Virus record (IMG/VR): IMGVR_UViG_3300010373_000117
Span: 1 to 27,246 of that record
From: a virus
Strand: one strand, 5' to 3'
DNA: 27,246 bases
How positions within the stretch are numbered: the first letter of the stretch is position 1; each line of letters begins with the position of its first letter. The position numbers and the translations under genes were made by a program. Of this stretch, positions 13,082 to 20,865 are shown one piece after another. The notes beneath the pieces are model-generated. The model had not been told where the DNA came from. It was given only the letters and a program-made list of their open reading frames with translations, and searched no databases.

Positions 13082-15684
13082 AAGATTTGCCCGAAGAAAT
13101 ATTTAGAGAGTCTCACGAAGAGCCAGATGGCTCACTTGTGTTTGATGTTCTTATCGATGGTGAGAATCCGGAAGAAGAGGAATCCTTCGAGGAACATGAC
13201 TTCTATGAAAATCTCGCTCATAAAATGGATAGGGATAAGCTTAAGCGGCTATCCTCAGACCTTTTAGACGACATTAGGGAAGATTTAGCAAGCCGCTCAG
13301 AGTGGGAAGATACAGCCAACCTTTCATTAAAATACCTTGGTCGAAACGTAGAAGAATTTAAGCAGTCTGACTTCTTTAAGGGTTGCGCTGCATTTGATTC
13401 TGCAATGTCGACTACCTTACTAGAAGCTTATTCAGTTGCTAGAGCGGAACTATTCCCAGCTGCTGGCCCATGTAAAGCTAAGATAATTGGTAAGCCAACT
13501 GCTGAAGCTGAAGAGTGCGCAGATAGAGTCAAGGATTGGACTAATTATTATCTAACTGACTACGATAGAAGTTATTACCCAGACTCAGAACAATTGTTGA
13601 TGTATTCTCACTTCTTTGGGTCTGCTTTTAGGAAAGTGTATCAAGATCCTATTTTGAATGAGCCTAGAAGTAGGTTTATAGCTCCTCAGAACTTTATCGT
13701 AAATCTGCATACCACTGACATATTGAGCTCTTCCAGAATTACGGAAGTGGTTTTCTTAAGCAGAAAGGACGTTATCTTAAGGCAAAAGTCTGGTGATTTC
13801 TTAGATTTAGACCTTCCTGATGTCATAGATGATGAAGATACTGAAGACGGTTCTGTTCTTGCTAAGGCGATTGACAAGACTGACGGGGTATCAAAGGAGT
13901 CATCTGAGAATAAGACATTATTTAAATATTATGAAACTCATGTAGATTTGCTGCCAGAAGATGTTGAAGATACTGTAAATAAGAAAGATTCTGACATTCC
14001 AAGGTCATATGTTGTAACAATTTGCCTTGCTAATGATAAGGTCGTTTCTGTTAAGAGGAATTGGGAAGAGAATAACGATAAGTATATTCGAAAAGAATAC
14101 TACGTTCATTACTACTTCCTGCGTGGATTTGGCATATATGGTGTTGGTATTGCCCATCTTATGGGTTCCAATGCTATTACATTAACTCAGATATTAAGAC
14201 AAAGTGTAGACGCAAACACTTTCAAGAACTTCCCTGGATTCTTAAAGACAAAATCATTTACGAGTGAAAACAATAATATCGGCCTACTTCCTGGTGAAGG
14301 ACGCGAGGTCGAAACTCAAGGGGCACCAATCGGTGACTGCATCATGCCAATGCCATATGACGGACCCTCTCCCGTCGGCATTGCACTGCGTGAGCAGCTA
14401 AGACAAGAGACAGCTTCTCTTGGCGCAAGCACACAACAGCAAATCCCAGACATGGGTGCTAACGCATCAGAAGGGACCGTAATGGCTCTCCTAGAGGTTG
14501 CTGGCAGGATGCAGTCTACCGTACTTAGATCTCATCATTCTTCATTAAGCTATGAGCTTAAGCTGTTATTTAATGTTTTCAGAGATTATCTTCCAGACAA
14601 GGCTTCACAGCAGGGAGACCTTAAGTTCTTAGTTCCAGGTAAAGAGTCTTTCATATCTAAAGAAGACTTTAGCGACCAGATTGGGATTATGCCCGTATCA
14701 GACCCAAATGTTCTAACTAGCACTCATAGGCTTGTTAGAGATGAGGCATCATTAAATATCGCCTCTCGTTATCCAGAATTACATAATATCAGAGAAATTT
14801 TACACAGAATTTATTCAGCCATGAAGGTTGAGAACATTGACCAGATATTACCTGCGCTTCCAATTCCTATTTCCTTAGACCCAATTACAGAGAACATGAA
14901 CCTATTGCTTGGGAAGCCGGTTATTGTCAGCCCAGGACAAGATAACAAGGCGCACGGGATTGTGCACTCTAATGGAAGAAATGACCCTATAGTTCAAATG
15001 GTATTTCAGCAGAATCCAGCGGTCTATGCAAACTGGATAATCCATGAGCAGCAACATAAAGCTTTAGAGGCTTTGGAAGAATTAGAGAAGCAGCGCATGG
15101 AACAAGAGATGCAACAACAAATGCAACAACAGCAAATGAATCAAATGATTGGTATTCCTATGATGGGCGAAATGCCTATGCAGCAGATGGAGCAAGGGTT
15201 TGAGCAAGGAATGCCACAAGAGCAGCAGAATCCGATGCAAGATAACAAAGAATCCGAGGCTAATCAGAAGAAAGAAGAATTAGAACAAATACAAGCTTCT
15301 CCTGAGATTCAGAACAAAGTTGCATCGGATGATGCTCAAGCCATTATCGAACAGAACAAGATGATGGAAGAGAAGCAAGCAATGGATGCTCAGAATCAAA
15401 TAGACCCACAAAGGGTAATGCTTGTTGATATAGAACAACGAAGAGAAGCCGCTCATCTAAGAGACGAAGAGAGCAAGCGAACCGCTGAGCTAGATGCCTA
15501 TAAGATTGAGTTAGCTCATGAAGAAGTAAAGCTGAAAGTCGCAATGGAAGAGCGTAAGGCAGAGCTTAGTCATGAAGCGGAAATGGCAAAGGTACAGGCA
15601 CAGCTTCATATAGCTAATGAAAAGAACTTAGTTGAGATTGGCAAACATGAAAATTCAAGACCGGAGCAAAATTATGAAAGATGA
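13063..15684 (+). CDS. Portal protein
   Basis: An 873-residue protein forming the dodecameric ring through which TerL packages DNA. Residues 1-60 are acidic; the core, about 60-590, includes helix-rich and clip-like parts such as RSEWEDTANLSLKYLG, the segment YYVHYYFLRGFGIYGVGIAHLMG and the tunnel-helix-like ALREQLRQETASLGAST, as in large podovirus-type portals. After about residue 660 comes a Gln/Met-rich tract (MEQEMQQQMQQQQMNQM) and then a 130-residue charged helix, together an unusually long C-terminal tail that may form the barrel inside the head. The position between terminase and scaffold fits. A strong promoter stands directly upstream. Confidence 0.85.
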   Translation: MSTNLLEDLPEEIFRESHEEPDGSLVFDVLIDGENPEEEESFEEHDFYENLAHKMDRDKLKRLSSDLLDDIREDLASRSEWEDTANLSLKYLGRNVEEFKQSDFFKGCAAFDSAMSTTLLEAYSVARAELFPAAGPCKAKIIGKPTAEAEECADRVKDWTNYYLTDYDRSYYPDSEQLLMYSHFFGSAFRKVYQDPILNEPRSRFIAPQNFIVNLHTTDILSSSRITEVVFLSRKDVILRQKSGDFLDLDLPDVIDDEDTEDGSVLAKAIDKTDGVSKESSENKTLFKYYETHVDLLPEDVEDTVNKKDSDIPRSYVVTICLANDKVVSVKRNWEENNDKYIRKEYYVHYYFLRGFGIYGVGIAHLMGSNAITLTQILRQSVDANTFKNFPGFLKTKSFTSENNNIGLLPGEGREVETQGAPIGDCIMPMPYDGPSPVGIALREQLRQETASLGASTQQQIPDMGANASEGTVMALLEVAGRMQSTVLRSHHSSLSYELKLLFNVFRDYLPDKASQQGDLKFLVPGKESFISKEDFSDQIGIMPVSDPNVLTSTHRLVRDEASLNIASRYPELHNIREILHRIYSAMKVENIDQILPALPIPISLDPITENMNLLLGKPVIVSPGQDNKAHGIVHSNGRNDPIVQMVFQQNPAVYANWIIHEQQHKALEALEELEKQRMEQEMQQQMQQQQMNQMIGIPMMGEMPMQQMEQGFEQGMPQEQQNPMQDNKESEANQKKEELEQIQASPEIQNKVASDDAQAIIEQNKMMEEKQAMDAQNQIDPQRVMLVDIEQRREAAHLRDEESKRTAELDAYKIELAHEEVKLKVAMEERKAELSHEAEMAKVQAQLHIANEKNLVEIGKHENSRPEQNYER

Positions 15685-15886
15685 GAGCTTTAAGCCTGGT
15701 TGGCGTGGCAAAGATCCAATGCGAGCGGTAGCAGAGAAAACCCTCGTTGGTGAAAAAAGTGAAATGTCCAGACGAGACGGAACTGGAAAATTCCATAAAT
15801 TAACGAAGCAGCAAACCGATATGTACATTCCTAGGAAGGTCAAGGTTAAGCTGCCACAACTTTACAATCACGGGAGTAATGTATGA
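15674..15886 (+). CDS. Small basic hypothetical protein
   Basis: A 70-residue basic protein. The frame is open further upstream, to a TTG at 15632, but GGAG is correctly spaced only for the ATG at 15674, which overlaps the portal end by 11 bases. It contains FKPGWRGKDPMRAVAEKTL and a Lys-rich tail. Small basic genes after the portal are common in head clusters; the role is unknown. Confidence 0.5.
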   Translation: MKDESFKPGWRGKDPMRAVAEKTLVGEKSEMSRRDGTGKFHKLTKQQTDMYIPRKVKVKLPQLYNHGSNV

Positions 15887-16062
15887 AAAAAGGTGGAGCA
15901 ACTACAGCACGTATGGCTAGCAAACATAGAATTGGCGGAAACCCAATTAGCTCTAAAGACTGCAAGCCAATGAAACTAGCAGCTGGTGGTTCAGCAAAGG
16001 TTCGCTTAAAAGAAGCTACTAAAGCTGGCAAGCCGATGAAAGCTAAAGGGATGTGCAGTTAA
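15883..16062 (+). CDS. Small Lys/Gly-rich protein (59 aa)
   Basis: A 59-residue protein sharing ATGA with the previous stop region. It is rich in Lys, Gly and Ala with loosely repeated motifs (MKKGGAT, MKLAAGGSAKV, GKPMKAKGM). Short proteins of this composition are frequent between portal and scaffold genes in podovirus-like phages, but their role is not established. It likely binds nucleic acid or an acidic partner, by charge only. Confidence 0.55.
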   Translation: MKKGGATTARMASKHRIGGNPISSKDCKPMKLAAGGSAKVRLKEATKAGKPMKAKGMCS

Positions 16063-16064
16063 GC

Positions 16065-16280
16065 ATGGAACCTGATTTCCATGAAAACTTATTAGATGCT
16101 TTGAGAAAGAGCATGCAAGCATATAGTGAAAGGATACTTTCAGGCTCTTTTTCAACATTTGAAGAATATAAAAGTTGTGCTGGTAGATTGCACGGACTTA
16201 AAGAAGCCGAGCATATTATTCAGAAAACTTATAAAGACATGTACGAAATAATACCGAAGTCATATTTAGCGAGGAATTAA
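16065..16280 (+). CDS. Small helical head-cluster protein
   Basis: A 71-residue protein starting 2 bases after the preceding stop; an upstream GTG in frame lies inside the previous gene. The pattern SFSTFEEYKSCAGRLHGLKEAEHII is typical of small helical proteins found next to portal genes in many tailed phages, of unknown function. Its last base is shared with the next start (TAATG). No membrane segment. Confidence 0.55.
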   Translation: MEPDFHENLLDALRKSMQAYSERILSGSFSTFEEYKSCAGRLHGLKEAEHIIQKTYKDMYEIIPKSYLARN

Positions 16281-16774
16281 TGTTATCGGCAGCTAAGACA
16301 GATAGCGTAACGAGTTACATAGAGCCACATGAGATAAAAGAAGCACAAGCTCTAATAGAGGGAAACATGAAGTTTCCTATGCCTCGAGTATGTGGATTCA
16401 ACATGCTTGTAAAGATTCATGTCAGGGAAGAAGACTTGTATGAATGCAAAGACAAGCATGGAAAGCCAATTATAGGAAGCAATGGACGGCCGGTAAAGAT
16501 TGCTATTCCTCCTGCCATTAGAGCTTCAGAAAAATACAGGAGCTGTACTGCTCTTGTTTTAGCTCAGGGTCCACGTTGTTATACAGAAGAAGAATATAAA
16601 GAAAGCGGTCCTCTATGTAGGGTTGGAGACTTTATTGTATTCCCAAGGAATGAATGTAGAGGCTCTCAATTTTCTTACCGTGGATTTCCAGTTCAAGTTA
16701 TTACTGATAAATGCGTTTATCAGGTTATTAAATGCCCAACAGATATAGTTAGGTATCGGGTAATGTTAGGTTAA
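16280..16774 (+). CDS. GroES-like (Cpn10-fold) protein 1
   Basis: A 164-residue protein. The line PRVCGFNMLVKIHVREE (35-51) matches the first strand of Cpn10; ALVLAQGP (91-98) matches the EVLAVG strand; CRVGDFIVFPRNECRG (113-128) matches the VKVGDIVIF strand and turn; the last strand is CVYQVIK. Co-chaperonins cap GroEL; phage versions such as T4 gp31 allow capsid protein folding. The expected mobile loop between the first two blocks has no hydrophobic tripeptide like IVL: it reads GKPIIGSNGRPVKIAIPPA. So this copy may not bind GroEL in the usual way. It is larger than GroES (97 residues) owing to N-terminal and loop insertions. Confidence 0.65.
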   Translation: MLSAAKTDSVTSYIEPHEIKEAQALIEGNMKFPMPRVCGFNMLVKIHVREEDLYECKDKHGKPIIGSNGRPVKIAIPPAIRASEKYRSCTALVLAQGPRCYTEEEYKESGPLCRVGDFIVFPRNECRGSQFSYRGFPVQVITDKCVYQVIKCPTDIVRYRVMLG

Positions 16775-16788
16775 TCGGAGGACAGACG

Positions 16789-17286
16789 ATGAGTGAAGCG
16801 GCAAATAGCGCAATTGATGAAGAATCTAAAAAGGTTATGTTTTTAGAATCTGTTAAACAAGAACTTGGAATAGATTTGCCAAGAGCATGTGGTTATCAAC
16901 TTATAGTTCGAGTTCATGAGCGAGCAAAGGAGTTAGAGGAAAAAAATAAAAGGATAATTGATTTACATGAGTCTAATTCCCCTAGTGGTAATATTATTTT
17001 AAGTCCTGAATCGAAAGACAAAGACCTTGCTGGGAAATTAATTGTTTTAGATAAATCTTTAGAACATGACAAATACACAAGAAAGGTTGGTCAAGTATTA
17101 GCGATTGGTCCAATTGGCTATAAAGGCGATAAATACAATGGAGTAGACCCTTATTGCAAAATAGGTGATTGGATAGTATTTCCTAGTGGCTGCGGAACTG
17201 AGATGTTATATGGCGGAATACCATGTCGCATTCTTAATGATGATAAGTGTCTTGTAATAGTGGATGACCCTAACTATGTAGACTAA
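16789..17286 (+). CDS. GroES-like (Cpn10-fold) protein 2
   Basis: A 165-residue protein with a good CGGAGG before the ATG. LPRACGYQLIVRVHERA (30-46) is the first Cpn10 strand; GQVLAIGPIGY (101-111), CKIGDWIVFPSGCG (123-136) and CLVIVDDP (154-161) follow the GroES order EVLAVG, VKVGDIVIF and ILAIV. Unlike its neighbour, it keeps hydrophobic tripeptides where GroES has its GroEL-binding loop: IIL at 69-71 and IVL at 85-87, the latter spaced before GQVLAIG much as in GroES. It probably works with host GroEL on the capsid protein encoded at 19884. The two copies share a PR-x-CG-x-x-x-x-V motif. Confidence 0.72.
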   Translation: MSEAANSAIDEESKKVMFLESVKQELGIDLPRACGYQLIVRVHERAKELEEKNKRIIDLHESNSPSGNIILSPESKDKDLAGKLIVLDKSLEHDKYTRKVGQVLAIGPIGYKGDKYNGVDPYCKIGDWIVFPSGCGTEMLYGGIPCRILNDDKCLVIVDDPNYVD

Positions 17287-17338
17287 AAAGTTAACTTGTC
17301 CACAAATTAAATAATAATAATAATTAAGGACCATAATA

Positions 17339-18391
17339 ATGAATGAGTATGACAAAGTCAGTGGTGATTTCGCAGATAATTATGATAATGAATCTACGGA
17401 TTATCTGAACTTAGACCCAAACGTCCAAGACGCATCTGCGGTACCTAATACTGTAGAAGAACCAGAAGATAACCTTGAAGACAACTCAGAAGTTGAAGAA
17501 TCAGAAGAGGAGCCTAATGGTAATCGTGGTCAGAAAAAGTATAGCGTTCAAGAAGCTTTCCAGATTGCTCAACGGGAAAAGTATAACGCTATTGCTGAGA
17601 ACGAAAGACTTAAGCAAGAAGTTAATAGGCTAAAGACTGTATCTGACCAATCAGCTGAAGCTGCACTAAGACATTATGAAGAAAATGTAACTAATAGGCT
17701 TAATCGAGCAAATGCAATGTTTGAAGTCGCCGAAGAGCGCGGAGACATTGAAGCAAAGAAATACGCTATTAAAGAGATGCAGGATGCAAACTTTGCTGTA
17801 AATGAGCTTAATCGATGGAAAGCTGACCAGCAGGCAAATCATGGCGGGTATGAAGAGCAGTATCAACAGCAGCAATATCAACCAGAACGTTACCAAGGAT
17901 ATACGCCTGAACCGCAACGAATACATTCAACAAGAGAAATGGAAGCTCAAGCGGCAGCTAATGGACATAATTGGGTTGCTAAGAATACTTGGTTTAGTGA
18001 AGGAAGCCCAGATTACGATCCACAGCTAGCTGCTATAGCCATGGATATCTCTTATAAAATGCAACAAGAGGCTATAAGAAGGGGTCAAGGAGATGCAGTC
18101 GGTTCACCTAAATATCTTCAGGAATTAGATTATCACTTGAATCAAGTAAGGAACCAAGGTAATCGCTCTAGGAGCACACAAGTTCAAAATAGAGGTCTTA
18201 ACATGAAACAATCAAGGAGCCCTGTTGCTTCTGTTAGAAACAGTGGCTCAAATTCATATAACTATAACAATAGGAAACAGCAAGTAAGGTTAACTCCTGA
18301 GCAGGCTGAGTTTGCAAGGATAAACAAATTCAACCCAGAATCTTATATGAAGAGAATACTGGCTCAACAACGAAAAACAAATAACCGATAA
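17339..18391 (+). CDS. Scaffold-like head assembly protein
   Basis: A 350-residue acidic, helical protein with AAGGA before the ATG. Residues 1-65 are very acidic (EEPEDNLEDNSEVEESEEEP); residues 70-170 are a coiled coil containing the MFEVAEERGDIEAKKYAIKEM pattern familiar from phage scaffolds of this gene order; residues 175-200 are Gln/Tyr-rich; NTWFSEGSPDY follows; and the C-terminus is basic (RKQQ, AQQRKTNNR), where scaffolds usually contact the capsid protein. Its location between portal and major capsid fits an internal scaffold, removed before packaging. Confidence 0.7.
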   Translation: MNEYDKVSGDFADNYDNESTDYLNLDPNVQDASAVPNTVEEPEDNLEDNSEVEESEEEPNGNRGQKKYSVQEAFQIAQREKYNAIAENERLKQEVNRLKTVSDQSAEAALRHYEENVTNRLNRANAMFEVAEERGDIEAKKYAIKEMQDANFAVNELNRWKADQQANHGGYEEQYQQQQYQPERYQGYTPEPQRIHSTREMEAQAAANGHNWVAKNTWFSEGSPDYDPQLAAIAMDISYKMQQEAIRRGQGDAVGSPKYLQELDYHLNQVRNQGNRSRSTQVQNRGLNMKQSRSPVASVRNSGSNSYNYNNRKQQVRLTPEQAEFARINKFNPESYMKRILAQQRKTNNR

Positions 18392-18409
18392 TATTTAGAG
18401 GACAGAAAA

Positions 18410-18940
18410 ATGAAAAAAAGAACTCCCGCTAGAGAAAGAGACGTTGAAAAACATGCCGGAAGCCGAGAAGAAGAATTCCGGGAATATGAAGACAGAGATA
18501 GCGAAATCGATTATGACCTTGAGATGAACTATACGTCTGGGACGTATATTGACCCCAAGAAGATTCCAGCTGGAATGAGATATACATGGCTTAGGCATTC
18601 TATTTGTGGCGAACCAGATGATGCAAATCTTGCAGCTTTTAGACGCCGTGGGTGGACTCCTGTGCCTGCAAGCCGGCATCCTGAAAAGAAGGCTATAGAT
18701 ACATTTGGAAGACTTAGCCATATGCAAGATTATCTTCATGATGGAAGCGTAATGTGTTTTGAACGATCTATCAGAGAATGTGAACGGGAAGAAGAATACT
18801 TCAGAAGAAAGAACGAGGCTATCTTAGGTGGTATCAGCCAAATGCTAACTTTAAATACGCCATCGTCTATTCCTTCTAGGAGCATTTCTGAAACATCTAG
18901 AGACCATGGAAAGGATTTGGGTGGATATAAAACATTTTAG
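18410..18940 (+). CDS. Hypothetical head-cluster protein (176 aa)
   Basis: A protein with GAGGA before its ATG. After a charged N-terminus comes MRYTWLRHSICGEPDDANLA and then RGWTPVPASRHPE, a motif I know as recurring in proteins next to scaffold genes in podovirus-like phages, function unknown. The C-terminal part holds an Arg/Glu-rich helix. Last gene before the capsid promoter. Confidence 0.55.
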   Translation: MKKRTPARERDVEKHAGSREEEFREYEDRDSEIDYDLEMNYTSGTYIDPKKIPAGMRYTWLRHSICGEPDDANLAAFRRRGWTPVPASRHPEKKAIDTFGRLSHMQDYLHDGSVMCFERSIRECEREEEYFRRKNEAILGGISQMLTLNTPSSIPSRSISETSRDHGKDLGGYKTF

Positions 18941-18965
18941 CATTAATCAAAAAATGGATTATCTC

Positions 18966-18994
18966 TTGATTTATTCGCGTAACTGTGCTATAAT
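18966..18994 (+). promoter_or_regulatory. Strong sigma70 promoter for the capsid genes
   Basis: TTGATT (18966-18971), 17 bases, TATAAT (18989-18994), followed by GTAAAT. The start near 19001 gives a leader of about 250 bases before the decoration-like gene. It shares TATAATGTAA with the promoter at 12936. Confidence 0.8.
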
Positions 18995-18999
18995 GTAAA

Positions 19000-19241
19000 T
19001 TAGATTAGTAAAAGAGCAGACCCCTCTTTAAAAGGTCTGAAGGTAACCAAACTTCAGGTTGCGTAAGCCACAAGTTACGCGTGAGCAGACCCCTCTTGAA
19101 ACGGTCCGTGGGTATTTTAAACCACAGGTTAGTCCGAGCTAATAATTCGGATGGCAATATGCGCCTAGCATAAGGTCGACCAATATATGTTGGTCTAACT
19201 TGAATAATTAGACTTTTATAAAAAATATAAAAGAAGTCTAA
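19000..19241 (+). ncRNA. Structured leader RNA of the capsid operon
   Basis: The 311-base gap 18941-19251 has no gene after its promoter but is full of inverted repeats. In order: a duplicated three-hairpin module (19014-19151, listed separately), then GACCAA/TTGGTC with a 6-base loop at 19178-19195, then a long hairpin at 19208-19241 (TTAGAC/GTCTAA, a 3-base bulge, and TTTTATA/TATAAAA with loop AAAAA) whose 3' side runs into the AAGGAG ribosome site of the next gene. The last hairpin could stabilise the message or control access to the ribosome site. No known riboswitch class is recognised. Confidence 0.6.
19014..19151 (+). repeat. Tandem duplicated three-hairpin RNA module
   Basis: The 15-base string GAGCAGACCCCTCTT occurs exactly at 19014-19028 and 19083-19097, 69 bases apart, each opening a similar unit. 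Hairpin 1 pairs AGACC with GGTCT in unit A and GACC with GGTC in unit B. Hairpin 2 pairs GAAG with CTTC in A and GTGG with CCAC in B, so both sides changed together. Both units then have CAGGTT and a third hairpin: GCGTAA/TTACGC in A and TCCGA/TCGGA in B. Compensating changes argue that structure is selected. Confidence 0.65.
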
Positions 19242-19251
19242 GGAGTTTAAA

Positions 19252-19872
19252 ATGGCTTACGGAAACGGAAAAAATGCCCCAACTGGCTTTGTTCCAACTC
19301 GATACTTAAATGGATCTAGCTGGAATGAACAAACAAATCAATACAGAATCGCGAGTGCATATGCTGATGACTTAGGGCAAGGTGATCTTGTTACTTTAGG
19401 AGACGGCGTAATTGAAATTCTTTCAGAAGGCGGTGGAGAACAAGTTCTCGGCGTGTTCTGGGGATGTCAATATTTAGATTCTAACGGCAAGATGGTCTAC
19501 TCTAATCAATGGGTTGGAAATACGGCTGTTTATCAAGGCGGTTACGCAACAGCTTTTGTTGTCGACGATCCAAACGTTTTATTCAGCGTTCAGGTTGCTG
19601 ATAGTACTAATGCTAGAAATTACTTACAAATCGGTGATTTATACGACAACGCAGATTTTGTTGTTGCAGATCCTAATCCGTTAACCGGCTTATCTACCGC
19701 ATATCTTGACATAAACACGATTGCACATACAGCAACACTAAACTTAAAAATTTATGATTTAGATCCAAAAGTTGGAAACAATTTTGGAACCGCTACTACA
19801 TATAATTATAACAATGCTTTAGTTTTGCTAAACAATCATGTTTACAAGAGCGTTGGAACACTTGGGGTTTAA
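19252..19872 (+). CDS. Capsid decoration/stabilisation-like protein
   Basis: A 206-residue beta-rich protein with AAGGAG upstream. The order GFVPTRYLNGSSWNEQTNQYRI, DDLGQGDLVTL, QVLGVFWGCQYLDSNGKMVYSNQW, VVDDPNVLFSVQ and a final NNHVYKSVGTLGV matches a family of proteins encoded just before the major capsid gene in many marine and environmental phages, taken as head decoration proteins. It shares the leader and ribosome-site context with the capsid gene 11 bases further on, consistent with high expression. Confidence 0.7.
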   Translation: MAYGNGKNAPTGFVPTRYLNGSSWNEQTNQYRIASAYADDLGQGDLVTLGDGVIEILSEGGGEQVLGVFWGCQYLDSNGKMVYSNQWVGNTAVYQGGYATAFVVDDPNVLFSVQVADSTNARNYLQIGDLYDNADFVVADPNPLTGLSTAYLDINTIAHTATLNLKIYDLDPKVGNNFGTATTYNYNNALVLLNNHVYKSVGTLGV

Positions 19873-19883
19873 GGAGATAACAA

Positions 19884-20777
19884 ATGGCAATTAATTTAAC
19901 ACAAATACAAGCCTTAACCCAACCAGGTCTAGACGAAGTATTTGGAATGTATCACGACCTTCCAGAACAATGGAAGGAATTTTATTCAATCTATGAGTCT
20001 GATAAGGCACAAGAACAAGACGTGCAAATGAGATTCTTAGGTATGGCATCTACTAAACAAGATGGCGGTCCAGTACCAGTTGACACAATGGGGCAACGTT
20101 ACATTACCACGTTTGTGCATCAGTACGTTGGGAACTCTTTCGCTATCACAAGACAAGCGATAAAGGACAACCTGTACAAGACTCAATTCCCAATGATTAC
20201 GCAAGCTTTGCGGAAGTCTATGCGAGTTGCTAAGAACGTTATAGGTGCTGCTCCTCTTAACTCTGGATTTGATGCTACGAAGCCAATCGGTGACGGGAAG
20301 GCATTATTTGCTAACAATCACCCATACGATGGTGGAACATTTACAAATCTAGGAACTGTTCAATTTAGTGAACAAGGTTTAGAGCAGATGCTTATTGGTA
20401 TTCAAGCATTCGTAGACGTTGCAGGAAACATCATTTCTGCAAAAGGTAAGAAGTTGGTTATTCCTCCTGCCTTACAGTTTACGGCACAACGGTTGCTTGG
20501 TTCTGAATTTAGACCAGGTAGTGCTAATAATGACATTAACGCTATTAAGAGCCTTCAGGCAATTCCTGAAAGTTATACCGTTAATCATTATATCACTAAC
20601 CCAAACCAGTACTTCTTGTTTACTGACGTTGAAGATTGCTTCAAGCACTTTATCAGAGAAAAACTAGAAGTTAGCAGCTACTGCGATTTTGATACGGACA
20701 CCGTTAAACATAAAGTTATCGAAAGATATTCTTTCGGTGTTAACGATCCACGCGGGGCTTACGGTTACACAGCCTAG
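19884..20777 (+). CDS. Major capsid protein (HK97-type fold)
   Basis: A 297-residue protein with AAGGAG before the ATG. It has the features of phage capsid proteins of this length: an N-terminal helix-rich arm (LPEQWKEFYSIYESDKAQEQD), the E-loop-like GPVPVDTMGQRYITTFVHQ, the spine-helix region ITRQAIKDN and ITQALRKSMRVAKN, LFANNHP, KGKKLVIPPALQFTAQRLL in the P domain, and the final RYSFGVNDPRGAYGYTA, a recurrent C-terminal signature of these capsids. It assembles on the scaffold and possibly folds with the GroES-like proteins. The strong promoter, the structured leader and good ribosome site fit its need for abundance. Confidence 0.85.
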   Translation: MAINLTQIQALTQPGLDEVFGMYHDLPEQWKEFYSIYESDKAQEQDVQMRFLGMASTKQDGGPVPVDTMGQRYITTFVHQYVGNSFAITRQAIKDNLYKTQFPMITQALRKSMRVAKNVIGAAPLNSGFDATKPIGDGKALFANNHPYDGGTFTNLGTVQFSEQGLEQMLIGIQAFVDVAGNIISAKGKKLVIPPALQFTAQRLLGSEFRPGSANNDINAIKSLQAIPESYTVNHYITNPNQYFLFTDVEDCFKHFIREKLEVSSYCDFDTDTVKHKVIERYSFGVNDPRGAYGYTA

Positions 20778-20792
20778 TCGTTGTTATTTAGT

Positions 20793-20840
20793 TCATGGTC
20801 TGTCACCACTGCATCCTTAAAGAAGATGCAGTGGCCATGA
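20793..20840 (+). other. Strong hairpin after the capsid gene
   Basis: A perfect 10-base stem, CCACTGCATC (20806-20815) and GATGCAGTGG (20825-20834), with a 9-base loop, extended by TCATGG/CCATGA with a 7-base bulge. No U run follows, and the next gene's AGGAG is 12 bases downstream. It more likely protects the capsid mRNA 3' end or limits read-through to the fibre genes than acts as a classical terminator. Confidence 0.6.
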
Positions 20841-20865
20841 TAGACAAAATTAGGAGTTTTTACTC

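Noticed and set aside
17296-17304. TTGTCCACA resembling a DnaA box beside an AT-rich stretch
   Set aside because: A single site with one mismatch to TTATNCACA and no second box or iterons; not enough for an origin.
17296-17324. Possible promoter before the scaffold-like gene (TTGTCC, then AT-rich)
   Set aside because: The -10 is poor and the start site would fall almost at the ribosome site.
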